A model generated the notes under the pieces. It had not been told where the DNA came from and ran no database searches. It was given only the letters and a program-made list of their open reading frames with translations. A stretch of 64,000 nt of DNA from Hyphomicrobiales bacterium. GTDB taxonomy: Bacteria; Pseudomonadota; Alphaproteobacteria; Rhizobiales; Rhizobiaceae. Both the position numbers and the translations under genes were made by a program. Location of the stretch: contig UBMU01000021.1 of NCBI GenBank assembly GCA_900466605.1, positions 62,001 through 126,000 of the forward strand. Direction: 5' to 3'. This document shows positions 26,485 to 35,906 of this stretch, in pieces. Every line of letters begins with the position of its first letter. Within the stretch, counting starts at the first letter, position 1.

Positions 26485-29400
26485 GTGACCGCCCCGCATT
26501 TCTCAGTCAGCATCGTCGCTCGCGGTTCCGGCCGCAGCGCTGTTCTGTCTGCTGCCTACCGGCACTGCACCAAGATGGATTACAAGCGCGAGGCTCGCAC
26601 GATCGACTATTCCCGCAAGCAGGGACTGCTGCACGAGGAGTTCTCCATCCCCACTGGTGCGCCCGAATGGTTGCGCACCCTGATTGCCGATAGATCGATC
26701 GGAGGGGCTTCTGAAGCGTTCTGGAACGACGTTGAGGCCTTCGAGAAACGTTCGGACGCGCAACTCGCCAAGGATGTGACGGTCGCACTGCCGATCGAAC
26801 TTACACCCGCGCAGAACATCGCGTTAGTGCGCGATTTCATTGCTGAGCATATTCTCTCGAAGGGCATGGTGGCCGACTGGGTCTATCACGATACGCCCGG
26901 CAATCCGCATGTCCACCTGATGACGACACTCCGGCCTCTGAGCGATGATGGGTTCGGACCCAAGAAAATTGCAGTTCTTGGGGCAGACGGAAAGCCCATT
27001 CGTAACGATGCGAAGAAGATAGTCTACGAACTTTGGGCCGGCGGCGCCGAGGACTTTAATGCGCTCCGGGACGGATGGTTTGTGATACAAAACCGACACC
27101 TGTCGCTCGCGGGTCTCGATATCCATGTCGATGGCAAATCCTTCGAAAAGCAGGGTATCGATCTAACACCGACGATCCATGTCGGGGTAGGCGCCACTGC
27201 GATCGAGCGAAAGTCCGAAACGGCAGTGCCTTCGGGATCGACGTGGTCGCCAAAGCTCGAACGGATCGAGCCGCAGAAGGTGCGGCGCGCCGAAAATGCC
27301 CGGCGTATTCAGCGCAATCCCGGTATCGTGCTGGACCTTATCATCCGCGAAAAGAGCGTTTTCGATGAGCGCGATGTGGCAAAGGTGCTTCATCGCTATA
27401 TTGACGATGCCGCGACCTTTCAGAGCTTGGTAGCGCGGATCATGCAGGATCCAGATGTGCTGCGTCTCGACAGCGAGCGGATCGACTTTAGCTCCGGCGT
27501 CCGAATGCCGGCGCGCTTCACGACGCGCGAAATGATCCGGCTCGAGGCAGAGATGGCCAACAGGTCGATCTGGCTCTCCGGGCGCAGATCCCATGGCGTC
27601 CGCGCAGCAGTCCTCAAGGCGACGTTCGAACGTCACACCCGTCTGTCCGATGAGCAGAAAACAGCGATCGAGCATGTCGCGGGACCTGAGCGGATCGCCG
27701 CTGTGATCGGCCGTGCTGGCGCCGGCAAGACCACAATGATGAAGGCCGCGCGTGAGGCCTGGGAAGCCGCCGGCTTTCGTGTCGTCGGCGCGGCTCTCGC
27801 GGGCAAGGCAGCCGATGGTCTTGAGAAAGAAGCAGGTATCGCGTCCCGTACACTGTCGTCTTGGGAATTACGCTGGAGCCAAGATCGTGATCAACTTGAC
27901 GACAAGACAATCATGGTCCTCGACGAGGCCGGCATGGTCTCGTCCAAACAGATGGCGCTGTTCGTTGAAGCGGCAACAGTACGCGGGGCTAAGCTCGTTT
28001 TGATGGGCGACCCGGAGCAATTGCAGCCGATCGACGCTGGTGCCGCTTTCCGCGCCATCGCCGATCGCATCGGTTATGCCGAACTCGACACCATCTATCG
28101 CCAGCGTGAGCAATGGATGCGTGATGCCTCACTCGATCTCGCCCGAGGCAATATCGCCAGGGCCGTCGCGTCCTATATGACGAATGGCCGGATGATGGGA
28201 TCGACGTTGAAGTCTCAAGCCGTCGAAAACCTCATTGCCGATTGGAACCGTGAATACGATCCGGCTCGCACCTCGCTGATCCTCGCCCACCTTCGCCGTG
28301 ATGTGGGGATGCTCAACGAGCTGGCGCGTGCAAAACTGGTCGAGCGTGGGATCGTCGATGCTGGCCATACGTTCAAGACGGAAGACGGGGCTCGGCGGTT
28401 CGCGGCCGGCGATCAGATCGTATTCCTGAAAAACGAGAGCTCACTTGGCGTCAAGAATGGCATGTTGGCGAAGGTCGTGAAAGCCGGCCCCGCGCGTATC
28501 GTCGCCCAGATTGGCGAAGGCGACCATCGTCGGCTAATTAGTGTGGAACAGCACTTCTATAACAATGTGGATCATGGCTACGCGACCACTATTCACAAGA
28601 GCCAGGGAGCGACTGTCGACACGGTCAAGGTGTTGGCTTCCCTCTCTCTTGATCGTCATCTGACCTATGTCGCGATGACCCGCCATCGAGAGGAACTCAG
28701 CGTCTATTACGGATCGCGATCCTTCGCAAAGGCGGGCGGTCTCGTGGAGCTACTGTCGCGCATTAATTCGAAGGAGACGACGCTCGATTACAAAAAGGGT
28801 GACTTCTATCGCGCAGCTCTTCGCTTTGCCGAGGCTCGCGGTCTGCATCTCTTCAGCGTCGCCCGAACCCTCGCGCGTGATCGACTCGAATGGACTGTCC
28901 GACAGAAGCAAAAGCTCTTCGAACTCGTCGGCCGGCTTGCCGCGATCGGCGAACAGCTTGGGCTTAAAAGCACGACCACCCAAACGACCCCGAAACCCGC
29001 CATGGAGGCGAAACCTATGGTGTCAGGCATCAACACGTTCCCGAAAACGATCGAACAGGCGGTCGAGGACAAGCTCGCAGCCGATCCCAGGCTCAAGAAG
29101 CAATGGCAGGAAGTCACGTCACGTTTCCACCAAGTCTTTGCCGAGCCGTTGACCGCGTTCAAGGCGGTTAATGTCGATGCCATGCTAAAGGACCAGACGA
29201 GAGCCCAATCGACGCTTGCAAAGATCTCGGCCGATCCCGAAAACTTTGGGGCACTGAAGGGCAAGACCGGCCTTTTTGCAGGTTCCAAGGAGAAGCAGGC
29301 GCGCAACACGGCGCTGGCCAATGCGCCTGCCCTTGCGCGTAATCTCGAGCGCTACCTGACAGCTCGGGCTGAGGCCGAGCGCAAACACCAAACCGAAGAG

Positions 29401-29808
29401 CAGGTCATGCGTCTCAAGGTCTCCGTCGACATTCCTGCCCTCTCACAATCGGCCAAGCAAACGCTCGAGCGGATCCGCGACGCGATCGAGCGCAGCGACC
29501 TCCCCGCACGCCTGGAATATGCGCTTGCCGACAGACAAGTGAAGGCAGAGTTGGAAGGCTTCGCCAAAGCCGTGTCCGACCGTTTTGGAGAACGTAGCCT
29601 GCTGCCGATTGCTGCAAGGAATGCAGATGGAGAGACTTTCCAGAAGCTGACGGCAGGCATGAGCCCTGCCCAGAAGATCGAGGTTCAGTCGGCCTGGACC
29701 AGCATGCGCACGGCCCAGCAACTCGTCGCGCATGAGCGCACCGCGGTAGCGCTGCGGCAGGCGGAAACGGCGCGCCAAACCCAAACCAAGGGATTTTCCC
29801 TGAAATGA
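26485..29808 (+). CDS. traA: Relaxase/helicase TraA
   Basis: TraA nicks oriT and unwinds the transferred strand. It has about 1107 residues. The N-terminal MobA/MobL relaxase domain carries GRSAVLSAAYRHCTKMDY and the metal-binding HVHLMTTLRP, with Tyr and His residues as in Ti TraA. A UvrD/RecD-like helicase follows, with Walker A GRAGAGKTT near residue 408, Walker B MVLDEAGMV near 476, GDPEQLQPI, and GYATTIHKSQGATVD. The C-terminus is a long charged region. GTG 26485 is preferred to TTG 26479, because AAGGAG at 26469-26474 is better spaced. The stop overlaps the traF start (ATGA). No damage is seen. Confidence 0.96.
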   Translation: MTAPHFSVSIVARGSGRSAVLSAAYRHCTKMDYKREARTIDYSRKQGLLHEEFSIPTGAPEWLRTLIADRSIGGASEAFWNDVEAFEKRSDAQLAKDVTVALPIELTPAQNIALVRDFIAEHILSKGMVADWVYHDTPGNPHVHLMTTLRPLSDDGFGPKKIAVLGADGKPIRNDAKKIVYELWAGGAEDFNALRDGWFVIQNRHLSLAGLDIHVDGKSFEKQGIDLTPTIHVGVGATAIERKSETAVPSGSTWSPKLERIEPQKVRRAENARRIQRNPGIVLDLIIREKSVFDERDVAKVLHRYIDDAATFQSLVARIMQDPDVLRLDSERIDFSSGVRMPARFTTREMIRLEAEMANRSIWLSGRRSHGVRAAVLKATFERHTRLSDEQKTAIEHVAGPERIAAVIGRAGAGKTTMMKAAREAWEAAGFRVVGAALAGKAADGLEKEAGIASRTLSSWELRWSQDRDQLDDKTIMVLDEAGMVSSKQMALFVEAATVRGAKLVLMGDPEQLQPIDAGAAFRAIADRIGYAELDTIYRQREQWMRDASLDLARGNIARAVASYMTNGRMMGSTLKSQAVENLIADWNREYDPARTSLILAHLRRDVGMLNELARAKLVERGIVDAGHTFKTEDGARRFAAGDQIVFLKNESSLGVKNGMLAKVVKAGPARIVAQIGEGDHRRLISVEQHFYNNVDHGYATTIHKSQGATVDTVKVLASLSLDRHLTYVAMTRHREELSVYYGSRSFAKAGGLVELLSRINSKETTLDYKKGDFYRAALRFAEARGLHLFSVARTLARDRLEWTVRQKQKLFELVGRLAAIGEQLGLKSTTTQTTPKPAMEAKPMVSGINTFPKTIEQAVEDKLAADPRLKKQWQEVTSRFHQVFAEPLTAFKAVNVDAMLKDQTRAQSTLAKISADPENFGALKGKTGLFAGSKEKQARNTALANAPALARNLERYLTARAEAERKHQTEEQVMRLKVSVDIPALSQSAKQTLERIRDAIERSDLPARLEYALADRQVKAELEGFAKAVSDRFGERSLLPIAARNADGETFQKLTAGMSPAQKIEVQSAWTSMRTAQQLVAHERTAVALRQAETARQTQTKGFSLK

Positions 29809-30371
29809 GTAGCTCGAAGCATGAAAGTGACGTGGTTGTCCGCCAACGCCGCTTCGCGCTCGCCGCCTTATCGGCTGCTGGCTACCTAGGGATCTTGATC
29901 CTAGCTGCGGGCTGGATGGGCGGTCTGCGGATCAACACGACGCCGAGTGAACCGCTCGGGCTCTGGCGGATTGTACCGCTAAAGTCTCCGGTTGGCGTCG
30001 GCCAAACCGTCTTCATCTGCCCGCCGGACAACGAGACAATGCGCGATGCGCGGGAACGCGGATATCTCCGCGTTGGCTCGTGTTCCGGCGGCTACGGGCC
30101 TTTGATCAAGACGGTCATCGCGGTTGCGGGGCAGAGCGTCGAAGTTACCGATCATGTCGTCATTGATGGTGTGAATGTGGATCGTTCCCGCATCGTCGAG
30201 AAAGACAGAGAAGGCCGGGCTCTGCGGGATGATCGCAGCGGGACTGTGCCCCCGCAAACGGTCTATCTGCATTCAGATTTTGCCGGATCCTGGGATTCCC
30301 GCTACTTTGGACCAATCCCGACATCTGGTGTCCTCGGATTGGCGCAAGAGGTTTTGACCTATGCGCCGTGA
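29805..30371 (+). CDS. traF: Conjugal transfer peptidase TraF
   Basis: A 188-residue S26-family (signal-peptidase-like) protein of the traAFBH operon. In related systems it matures and cyclises the pilin TrbC. One membrane span lies at about 18-40. The catalytic Ser is Ser48 in NTTPSEPLGLW and the Lys is Lys102 in PLIKTVIAV, with the C-terminal box FAGSWDSRYFGPIP. It overlaps traA by 4 bases and traB by 11. The motifs are complete. Confidence 0.94.
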   Translation: MSSSKHESDVVVRQRRFALAALSAAGYLGILILAAGWMGGLRINTTPSEPLGLWRIVPLKSPVGVGQTVFICPPDNETMRDARERGYLRVGSCSGGYGPLIKTVIAVAGQSVEVTDHVVIDGVNVDRSRIVEKDREGRALRDDRSGTVPPQTVYLHSDFAGSWDSRYFGPIPTSGVLGLAQEVLTYAP

Positions 30372-31527
30372 TAGGCTGAAGATCCTCGTCCTCATATTGC
30401 TGTCGGTCTCGATCGGCGCCGTCGGCTGGAGCGGGCAAGCATCGCTTCTTCCCGCCGCTTCTTTTTTCCCGCTGCTTTGGTCTCGATCGCCGACGCCGAT
30501 CGCAGCGGCTTTCGTCTCGGCCGGCTATTTTCTGGCGGCATCTCGTGGACTGCCTGCCGGCGTCGCAAAGTTCTTTGCTTCGGATCTCTGGGTCGGGTCT
30601 TGCTTTTGGATCGCGGCTGCATTTTCATTCGTTGCCGTTCATGCCGTGCTTTGGACCTCCCGGCCCGGATGGGCAAAGCCCGCGCGCTACTTGCTGGTGC
30701 TGGTTCTCACCGGGCTACCACCACTCGGGATCACAGGATGGGCGCATCCGCTGACAGCAGCCGGCATCCTGTTCCCGGGGTGGGGATGGTTGGGGCTTCT
30801 TGGATTGGCAGCCGGCCTAATCGGCCTCGTAACCCCGATCGGGCCGGCTATCGCCATTGGCCTGTCAGGTTTATGGCTCTGGTCCGCCGCATCAGGGACA
30901 AGTCAGATTCGAGCGAAGGGCTGGCATGGTGTCGATCTTGAAATGGGGGCGAGCCTTGGCCGCGATCGATCTCTTCAACGGCAACGCGATCTGATCGCGA
31001 ACATTCGCGAGGCAGCAAGATCTGAACAGACTGTTGTCGTTCTTCCCGAAAGCGCGCTGGGATTTTGGACGCCAACAATCGAAAGGTTCTGGCGCAAGGA
31101 GCTGCGTGGAACTCTGATGACTATCGTCGCCGGCGCCGCGGTCGTCGATGCTGATGGCTACAACAATGTCATGGTATCCATCGATGCAGGTGGAGGACAG
31201 GTCCTCTATCACCAGCGAATGCCGGTGCCGGTTTCTATGTGGCGACCGTGGGAGCGCTGGACCGGTCAGGTTGGCGCCGCTCGAGCCAGCTTTTTCGGCA
31301 ACCCGATTGTGGAGGTGGCTGGCCGGAGGGTCGCGCCACTCATCTGCTATGAGCAACTGGTGCTCTGGCCCGTTCTCCAATCGATACTTCATCGCCCAGA
31401 CGTGATCGTACTGGTCGGCAATGGATGGTGGACGGCCGGCGGCAATACTGTCCCAATCCAGCGGGCGAGCGCCAAAGCCTGGTCCGACCTGTTCGGCATC
31501 CCCCTCGTGATCTCCTTCAATACCTGA
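30361..31527 (+). CDS. traB: Conjugal transfer protein TraB (nitrilase-like membrane protein)
   Basis: A 388-residue protein with several N-terminal membrane spans (about 10-175) and a C-terminal carbon-nitrogen-hydrolase fold like apolipoprotein N-acyltransferase. The Glu is in VVVLPESALGFW (Glu230) and the Cys in PLICYEQL (Cys329). The usual Lys position reads YHQRMPVPVSMW, with Gln or Arg instead, which appears to be a family trait from memory. TraB raises transfer efficiency in Ti plasmids, but its reaction is not known. The end VSFNT falls 17 bases before traH. Confidence 0.9.
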   Translation: MRRDRLKILVLILLSVSIGAVGWSGQASLLPAASFFPLLWSRSPTPIAAAFVSAGYFLAASRGLPAGVAKFFASDLWVGSCFWIAAAFSFVAVHAVLWTSRPGWAKPARYLLVLVLTGLPPLGITGWAHPLTAAGILFPGWGWLGLLGLAAGLIGLVTPIGPAIAIGLSGLWLWSAASGTSQIRAKGWHGVDLEMGASLGRDRSLQRQRDLIANIREAARSEQTVVVLPESALGFWTPTIERFWRKELRGTLMTIVAGAAVVDADGYNNVMVSIDAGGGQVLYHQRMPVPVSMWRPWERWTGQVGAARASFFGNPIVEVAGRRVAPLICYEQLVLWPVLQSILHRPDVIVLVGNGWWTAGGNTVPIQRASAKAWSDLFGIPLVISFNT

Positions 31528-31544
31528 ACTTTGGAGCCATCGTC

Positions 31545-32144
31545 ATGGACGCCGCTTTCATCAAAGCATGTGCCGATCCCTCGCTGAAACCCGCCATCGT
31601 CGAGCAGTTTGTGTCCGCCGTCGGTACAGGCGACCCACTCGCGATCACCGTCAAATCGGGAGGGCGCGTCATCCTTGTTCCCAATTCGAAAACCCCCGAT
31701 GAAGCGATGGAGGTAGTTCGTCACCATGTCGGGCAGGGAGTCGTTCGCGTCGGGATAACGCAATTTCCGGCTGGACTTGGTGCGAAGGATGTTTCCGAAC
31801 TCCGCTTGGACCTTGTCGAGCCTTGTGAGAACCTTCGCAAGGGAACTGGCATGTTCGCCAAGATCCTTCGCATCGTGAGCAAATGGTACGGCTACCCCAC
31901 AGGCGCCGACGCGTTTTCGCAGATTTTCGAAGATGCCGTCTACGCTTGGAACACAGGCCAGTTCGAGGGCCAGAACGTGTTTCAAGTGGAGGACCCCGGC
32001 GGGAATATTGCCGGTCAAAAGGACGCGGCAGAAGAACCAGCTGATGCTGCGCCATCTCCGGGCGAGGCAGGCTCGCCGACCGAAATGGATATTGGGACCG
32101 CTGGCATCAGAATCGATCTATCTCGGATTGGTGGCCAGCGGTAG
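31545..32144 (+). CDS. traH: Conjugal transfer protein TraH
   Basis: A 199-residue protein, last gene of traAFBH. MDAAFIKACADPSLKPAIVE at the start, QFPAGLGAKDVSEL and MFAKILRIVSKWYGYPTG in the middle match Ti-plasmid TraH. The C-terminal 50 residues are Pro, Glu and Gly-rich and end IRIDLSRIGGQR. The ATG follows TTGGAG. The gene is not essential for transfer in the Ti model and its role is unknown. A 443-base gap separates it from traR. Confidence 0.9.
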   Translation: MDAAFIKACADPSLKPAIVEQFVSAVGTGDPLAITVKSGGRVILVPNSKTPDEAMEVVRHHVGQGVVRVGITQFPAGLGAKDVSELRLDLVEPCENLRKGTGMFAKILRIVSKWYGYPTGADAFSQIFEDAVYAWNTGQFEGQNVFQVEDPGGNIAGQKDAAEEPADAAPSPGEAGSPTEMDIGTAGIRIDLSRIGGQR

Positions 32145-32587
32145 CGTTCGGCTGCATATCGACGATAAGGGAATAAGAGGTCAAAGATCGCAACGTTGAT
32201 TTCGTTTGATACAGAGGCGAGACCACGGCCTTGGGAGATACCGTACCTTTGCCTAAGTGCCATGTCTCGATATGTGGCTGAGTTGGCAAGTTCATCACCT
32301 TCGTAAAGCCATCGAGTTCGGGTTGACCGACCTCAGAGGAACTTGAATCTAGACGACCGCTGATATATACAAACGGTAGCGATTGCGCGCTCGTTATACG
32401 AGCATAATTCAATACAGAACGTTTTGCATCCCAAGGGAAAACTGCAACAAAAGCCTGTAGTGACGACCAAACGCACAATATTGAAGTTCACTTACCTTTC
32501 GCGAATTTACTGTTCGCCCGGCTCGATCCATTTGACCGCGGACGCATTTTAGCCGCCGCGAACCGTGCGACTCCAGAAGGGACATAA
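32145..32587. other. Gap between traH and traR
   Basis: No supported gene. A minus frame across 32230-32478 is open but unrecognised and has a poor start. An imperfect dyad GCGAA-tttactg-TTCGC lies at 32501-32517, about 70 bases upstream of the regulator start, and could be part of its control region. Confidence 0.35.
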
Positions 32588-33292
32588 ATGGCCGATTGGG
32601 TCGAGAAACTTTTAGATATTACCGCGATCGGTGGCGACCAGACGATGCTGAAGAACGCCCTCGCCAACATCGGCGCAAGTTTCGATTTCGTCGGCTACGC
32701 CTTCTTCAATCTGCGTCCCGGTCAAACTTACGCGGTGTCGAACTATGATCTCGAGTGGCAGAATATCTACGACAAGCTTGGCTATAGATTTATCGATCCA
32801 GTTATAAGGCAGGCGCAACTTGCTAGGCGCGCGTTCACTTGGTCCGAAGCAACATACAGGGGAGCGCTGTCAAAAGAACAAAAGAAATTCCTCTCCGGTG
32901 CCGCGGACTTTAATATCCGCTCCGGGGTTTCTATACCCGTCGCGACGGCAAACGGCGCCATGTCGATGCTGACCTTCGCCTCCTCGAAACCAACAGTGGC
33001 CAATGAGACGGAACTCGACGCGATTACCGCGGCATCGGCCGTTTCTCAACTCCATACGCACATCGAGCATCTGCGCGTTACCCCGACCCTCGAAGAAAAG
33101 ATGATCCTTACCGCCAAGCAGGCGACCTATGTGCGGTGGCTCTCCTTAGGAAAAACAGTCGAAGTTATCGCCGATCTGGAACAGGCGAAATATGCCGGGG
33201 TCCGCTCGGCCATCGACGATATCAGGGCGCGGTACAATCTTTCCAATCATGCCCAGGTAGTTGCTTTGGCAATTCGCCACGGTCTCATATAG
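32588..33292 (+). CDS. traR: TraR-like quorum-sensing transcriptional regulator
   Basis: A 234-residue LuxR-family regulator with the same length and numbering as Ti TraR. The acyl-homoserine-lactone pocket residues Trp57, Tyr61, Asp70, Pro71 and Trp85 and Gly113 are all present (WQNIYDK, FIDPVI, FTWSEA). The C-terminal HTH reads ATYVRWLSLGKTVEVIADL and VRSAIDDIRARYNLSNHAQV. Position 178, Glu in nearly all LuxR proteins, is Gln here (TAKQATYVRW). It probably activates the tra operons through the palindrome at 26298. No LuxI-type synthase and no TraM antiactivator lie in the window. Confidence 0.9.
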   Translation: MADWVEKLLDITAIGGDQTMLKNALANIGASFDFVGYAFFNLRPGQTYAVSNYDLEWQNIYDKLGYRFIDPVIRQAQLARRAFTWSEATYRGALSKEQKKFLSGAADFNIRSGVSIPVATANGAMSMLTFASSKPTVANETELDAITAASAVSQLHTHIEHLRVTPTLEEKMILTAKQATYVRWLSLGKTVEVIADLEQAKYAGVRSAIDDIRARYNLSNHAQVVALAIRHGLI

Positions 33293-33541
33293 GTGCAACG
33301 ATATCCTCGTATTCCTCTGACGCCGACTGATCATATCCGCACGATGCCAGCTCTCCTCCGCGTAAAGAACTGGTGGCACCGGATTTCTCATGACCAGCCA
33401 CTTGCGAAATGGAACGCGGTAGATGGCCTCGATGAAGTGGTTCCTTGCTGCTGCCAGTGTATGCTCAGTTCGACGTGGGCCGACACACTCATGATCCGCC
33501 GCCCAACAAACGCAGGAAATATTAGCGTAGCTATCGGTGGT
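33293..33541. other. Gap after traR
   Basis: About 250 bases in which I see no gene, hairpin or repeat of note. TraM, which follows traR in Ti plasmids, is absent. Confidence 0.5.
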
Positions 33542-33808
33542 TCAGTGTTTGGAATAGACCACAATACTTGCTCCACGCGCAGCTTTAACGAAAGCTTTTC
33601 GAGCGCGTTTTGCCTTCTTGTGATCCTGCTGGGAACGCAAGCAACACGATAGTGCGTCTTTCCAAAGGGCGTCGTTCGCCTTCTTTGGCCACCTACTTGA
33701 AAGCAACAGTTCCGTCATCTCGGCGACTGTCCGGGCTGTCTGGCGTTGGTTGGCGTCGCGAAACGATATGGCGACCTTGCGGATCGGAACAGGTGATTCA
33801 ATGAACAT
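33542..33808 (-). CDS. DUF982 family protein
   Basis: An 88-residue protein of DUF982, a family abundant on rhizobial plasmids with unknown function. The family pattern is visible as PVPIRKVAISF, VAEMTELLLSSRWPKKAN, then a central Cys-containing helix (DALSCCLRSQQ) and ARKAFVKAARGASI at the end. ATG 33808 follows GTGGAG at good spacing, so the longer GTG start is not needed. It converges on traR, and a second DUF982 gene lies 0.8 kb to the right. Confidence 0.75.
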   Translation of the reverse strand: MFIESPVPIRKVAISFRDANQRQTARTVAEMTELLLSSRWPKKANDALWKDALSCCLRSQQDHKKAKRARKAFVKAARGASIVVYSKH

Positions 33809-34024
33809 GCTGCGCTCCACGGATAACGAGTGAATTAATTCCGAACGGTCGTACTAGGTTCCAAAGTTTCGCTATAAATCAGCGAGTATGTGAGACTTCA
33901 GCGTCCGTGAATAAACCGTGACTGTCGCTTTCTGAACACGAAATAGCGCAATATTGCTACTTTCAACCTCAGAGAATTCTAATGTTCAGACCTTCTGCAT
34001 AACTGTGAATCGACTGGACAGAGC

Positions 34025-34252
34025 ATGAAAGCCTCGGAGTACAAGGCTGCGGTTGCCGTCACGGGTTTGAGAGCCGCAGACATCGAAAAGTTGTTTGAAG
34101 TAGCCCCGTCCATCCACCGAGGATGGGCAGCTGGCACCGAAGCAGTTCCCGCGGCTGTTTCACTAAGCCTGCTTTTGATGTTGGTGACAAACACCAACGC
34201 CAGGCAGGCAGAACTTCTGACGTCGGACATCCGCCCTATTCGAGCTGCCTAG
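34025..34252 (+). CDS. Small HTH-like protein
   Basis: A 75-residue protein starting MKASEYKAAVAVTGLRAADI. It resembles small rhizobial proteins in which a short helix-turn-helix-like stretch (here DIEKLFEVAPSIHRGWAAGT, in place of FLGVDPRTSRRWASGE) is followed by PAAVSLSLLLML. The pattern suggests a Cro-like fold, but with the recognition helix altered. The ribosome site is weak (GGACAGAGC). It lies between two DUF982 genes, a combination common in rhizobial accessory DNA. Confidence 0.5.
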   Translation: MKASEYKAAVAVTGLRAADIEKLFEVAPSIHRGWAAGTEAVPAAVSLSLLLMLVTNTNARQAELLTSDIRPIRAA

Positions 34253-34588
34253 TGGGTGGAAAATGTCAGTGCATCGGATCTCTTCGAACCCGATGTGGTG
34301 CCGTGCCTGGGCCAAGTGTGCCAAACGAGCCTTGAGTTCAAAGTCGAAGGGCTTCAAGGGTTTCCGAAGCAATCGATGGCGGTGGGCGAGCCAGCATTTC
34401 GACCATCCAACCGAGAATTTTGGCCCGCAGTGGCGATGCGGCCATTCGTTGATAACCTACCCGCAACCCACACTCTCAAGGGTGAACAGAGGCTCGCATT
34501 CTTTGTGCGTTCAAGTTCGGCCGTCTCGTTCAAGACCGGGCAACATTGCGCCGTGACACTCACCTTGCGATATCGAAGGGTGCCGCAA
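34253..34588. other. Unassigned gap between small genes
   Basis: About 335 bases. Open frames exist on both strands but none shows recognisable motifs or a good ribosome site. I see no repeat or hairpin of note. Confidence 0.4.
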
Positions 34589-34831
34589 TCAGTTGACACG
34601 CATCTTTGCGGCTTCCACAGCGGCCAAAAATTTTTCTCGGGCCACTTCAGCATCAACGCGGCCGACGAGTGCGCCCCGGCAGGCATCCCGCGCTTCAATG
34701 AAGGAAGCCGAGCTATCTTCCAGCCAGCTATCCGCCAGAAAGATGACCGCCTCGAAGGCACTTGACACGGACTCGCTGTCGCGCGTGTCCGTCGAGACTT
34801 GTACTGGCTTCTCCCACTTGGTTATTGGCAT
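34589..34831 (-). CDS. DUF982 family protein
   Basis: An 80-residue DUF982 member. KWEKPVQVSTDTRD opens the domain, AVIFLADSWLED is the Trp-containing helix, ARDACRGALVG the Cys helix, and AREKFLAAVEAAKMRV the end. GGGAG precedes the ATG by about six bases. It is about 20 percent shorter and more acidic than the other copy at 33.5 kb, so the two are not a recent duplication. The function is unknown. Confidence 0.72.
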   Translation of the reverse strand: MPITKWEKPVQVSTDTRDSESVSSAFEAVIFLADSWLEDSSASFIEARDACRGALVGRVDAEVAREKFLAAVEAAKMRVN

Positions 34832-35031
34832 CGCGCTCTCCCAGAACTCAATCGCTCCGCAAACGCAGAAGGGGCTAAAATGTTCCGTGTGAAAACCGTA
34901 AATGGACCACTTTGTATGTTTCCGGACAAGGTCACAAACACGGATCCATGAGCGCGAGGTGTGAAATCTCCAGGTGCCAGGCGAAGCGCTCCTCCTCGGC
35001 GCCGCCTAAAGCGCGATACTGCTCACCCAGA

Positions 35032-35796
35032 CTACTCGTTGTTACCCTTTGAATTCTTGGATTTGCGCCCGGCCAGGTCGATGTCATGTGCAGCCTGTTC
35101 TATAAGCTTGATGGCAGCGGCACTGGCTCCATCAACATCGCGCATCCGCAGAGCTTCCACGACGGCGTGATGACACTGCACGGCATCATCACGATTGAAG
35201 ACGGTCTTGTTAGAGGTCTCAAACGAGTACGTAAGGGCTGCATCGATCAGGCTGCTAATCTGCCTTAGAACTGGGTTGTGGCTAGCGCGATACAGAATAC
35301 GGTGAAACTCAACATCGGCAGCCGAGAATTTTTCGACATCCTCGCTGGCCTCCTTCATCAGTTGCCAAGCCCCATCCAGATCAGCGATCTCGCGTAGGGT
35401 CGCACGCTCAGCGGCCAGACTGGCGGCGAGCGGCTCAAGCACACGTCGGGTTTCCAGCACGGCGCCGAGGAGGTTCGCATCGAAGAGCCCTGGTCCGTGC
35501 CAGCTAATCACCTGAGGGTCCAAGAGGCTCCAATTGTCCGGGTCAGAAACAACCGTACCAACCCGCGGCCGGGTCACCACCAGACCTTTGGCGGCGAGAA
35601 CCTTGATTGCCTCTCTTATGACCGTGCGACTAACCCCGTAGGCAGTGCCGAGTTCATTTTCAGTCGGAAGAGCGGCACCGGGAGCGTATTTCCCCGACAA
35701 AACTTCCTCAGCTAGTGCCCTTGTCACATCAGGCATAACCCGGGGGCGTTGGCCACCAGAAGCGCTCGTTTCTCCGACGTTTTGCGCCGAGCGCAT
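35032..35796 (-). CDS. GntR/FadR-family regulator with FCD domain
   Basis: A 254-residue regulator and the last gene of the minus-strand sugar-acid unit. The winged HTH is VTRALAEEVLSGKYAPGAAL with NELGTAYGVSRTVIREAIKVL and RPRVGTVV. The FCD effector domain runs from about residue 95, with the metal/ligand residues in FSAADVEFHRILYRASHNPV and CHHAVVEALR. Regulators of this kind with a galactonate-type dehydratase often respond to aldonates (DgoR-like). ATG 35796 follows GAGGAG. It probably controls its own unit and the divergent araFGH-like operon. Confidence 0.9.
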   Translation of the reverse strand: MRSAQNVGETSASGGQRPRVMPDVTRALAEEVLSGKYAPGAALPTENELGTAYGVSRTVIREAIKVLAAKGLVVTRPRVGTVVSDPDNWSLLDPQVISWHGPGLFDANLLGAVLETRRVLEPLAASLAAERATLREIADLDGAWQLMKEASEDVEKFSAADVEFHRILYRASHNPVLRQISSLIDAALTYSFETSNKTVFNRDDAVQCHHAVVEALRMRDVDGASAAAIKLIEQAAHDIDLAGRKSKNSKGNNE

Positions 35797-35906
35797 TACG
35801 ATTCTCCTCACTCTTGGACGCCACTTTTCTATCAGATTGCTGAGTCGGGATACAAGCTAGTTAGGCCAGCGTTGTAAATTCATCAGACAACGGCGACTAC
35901 ACGGCG

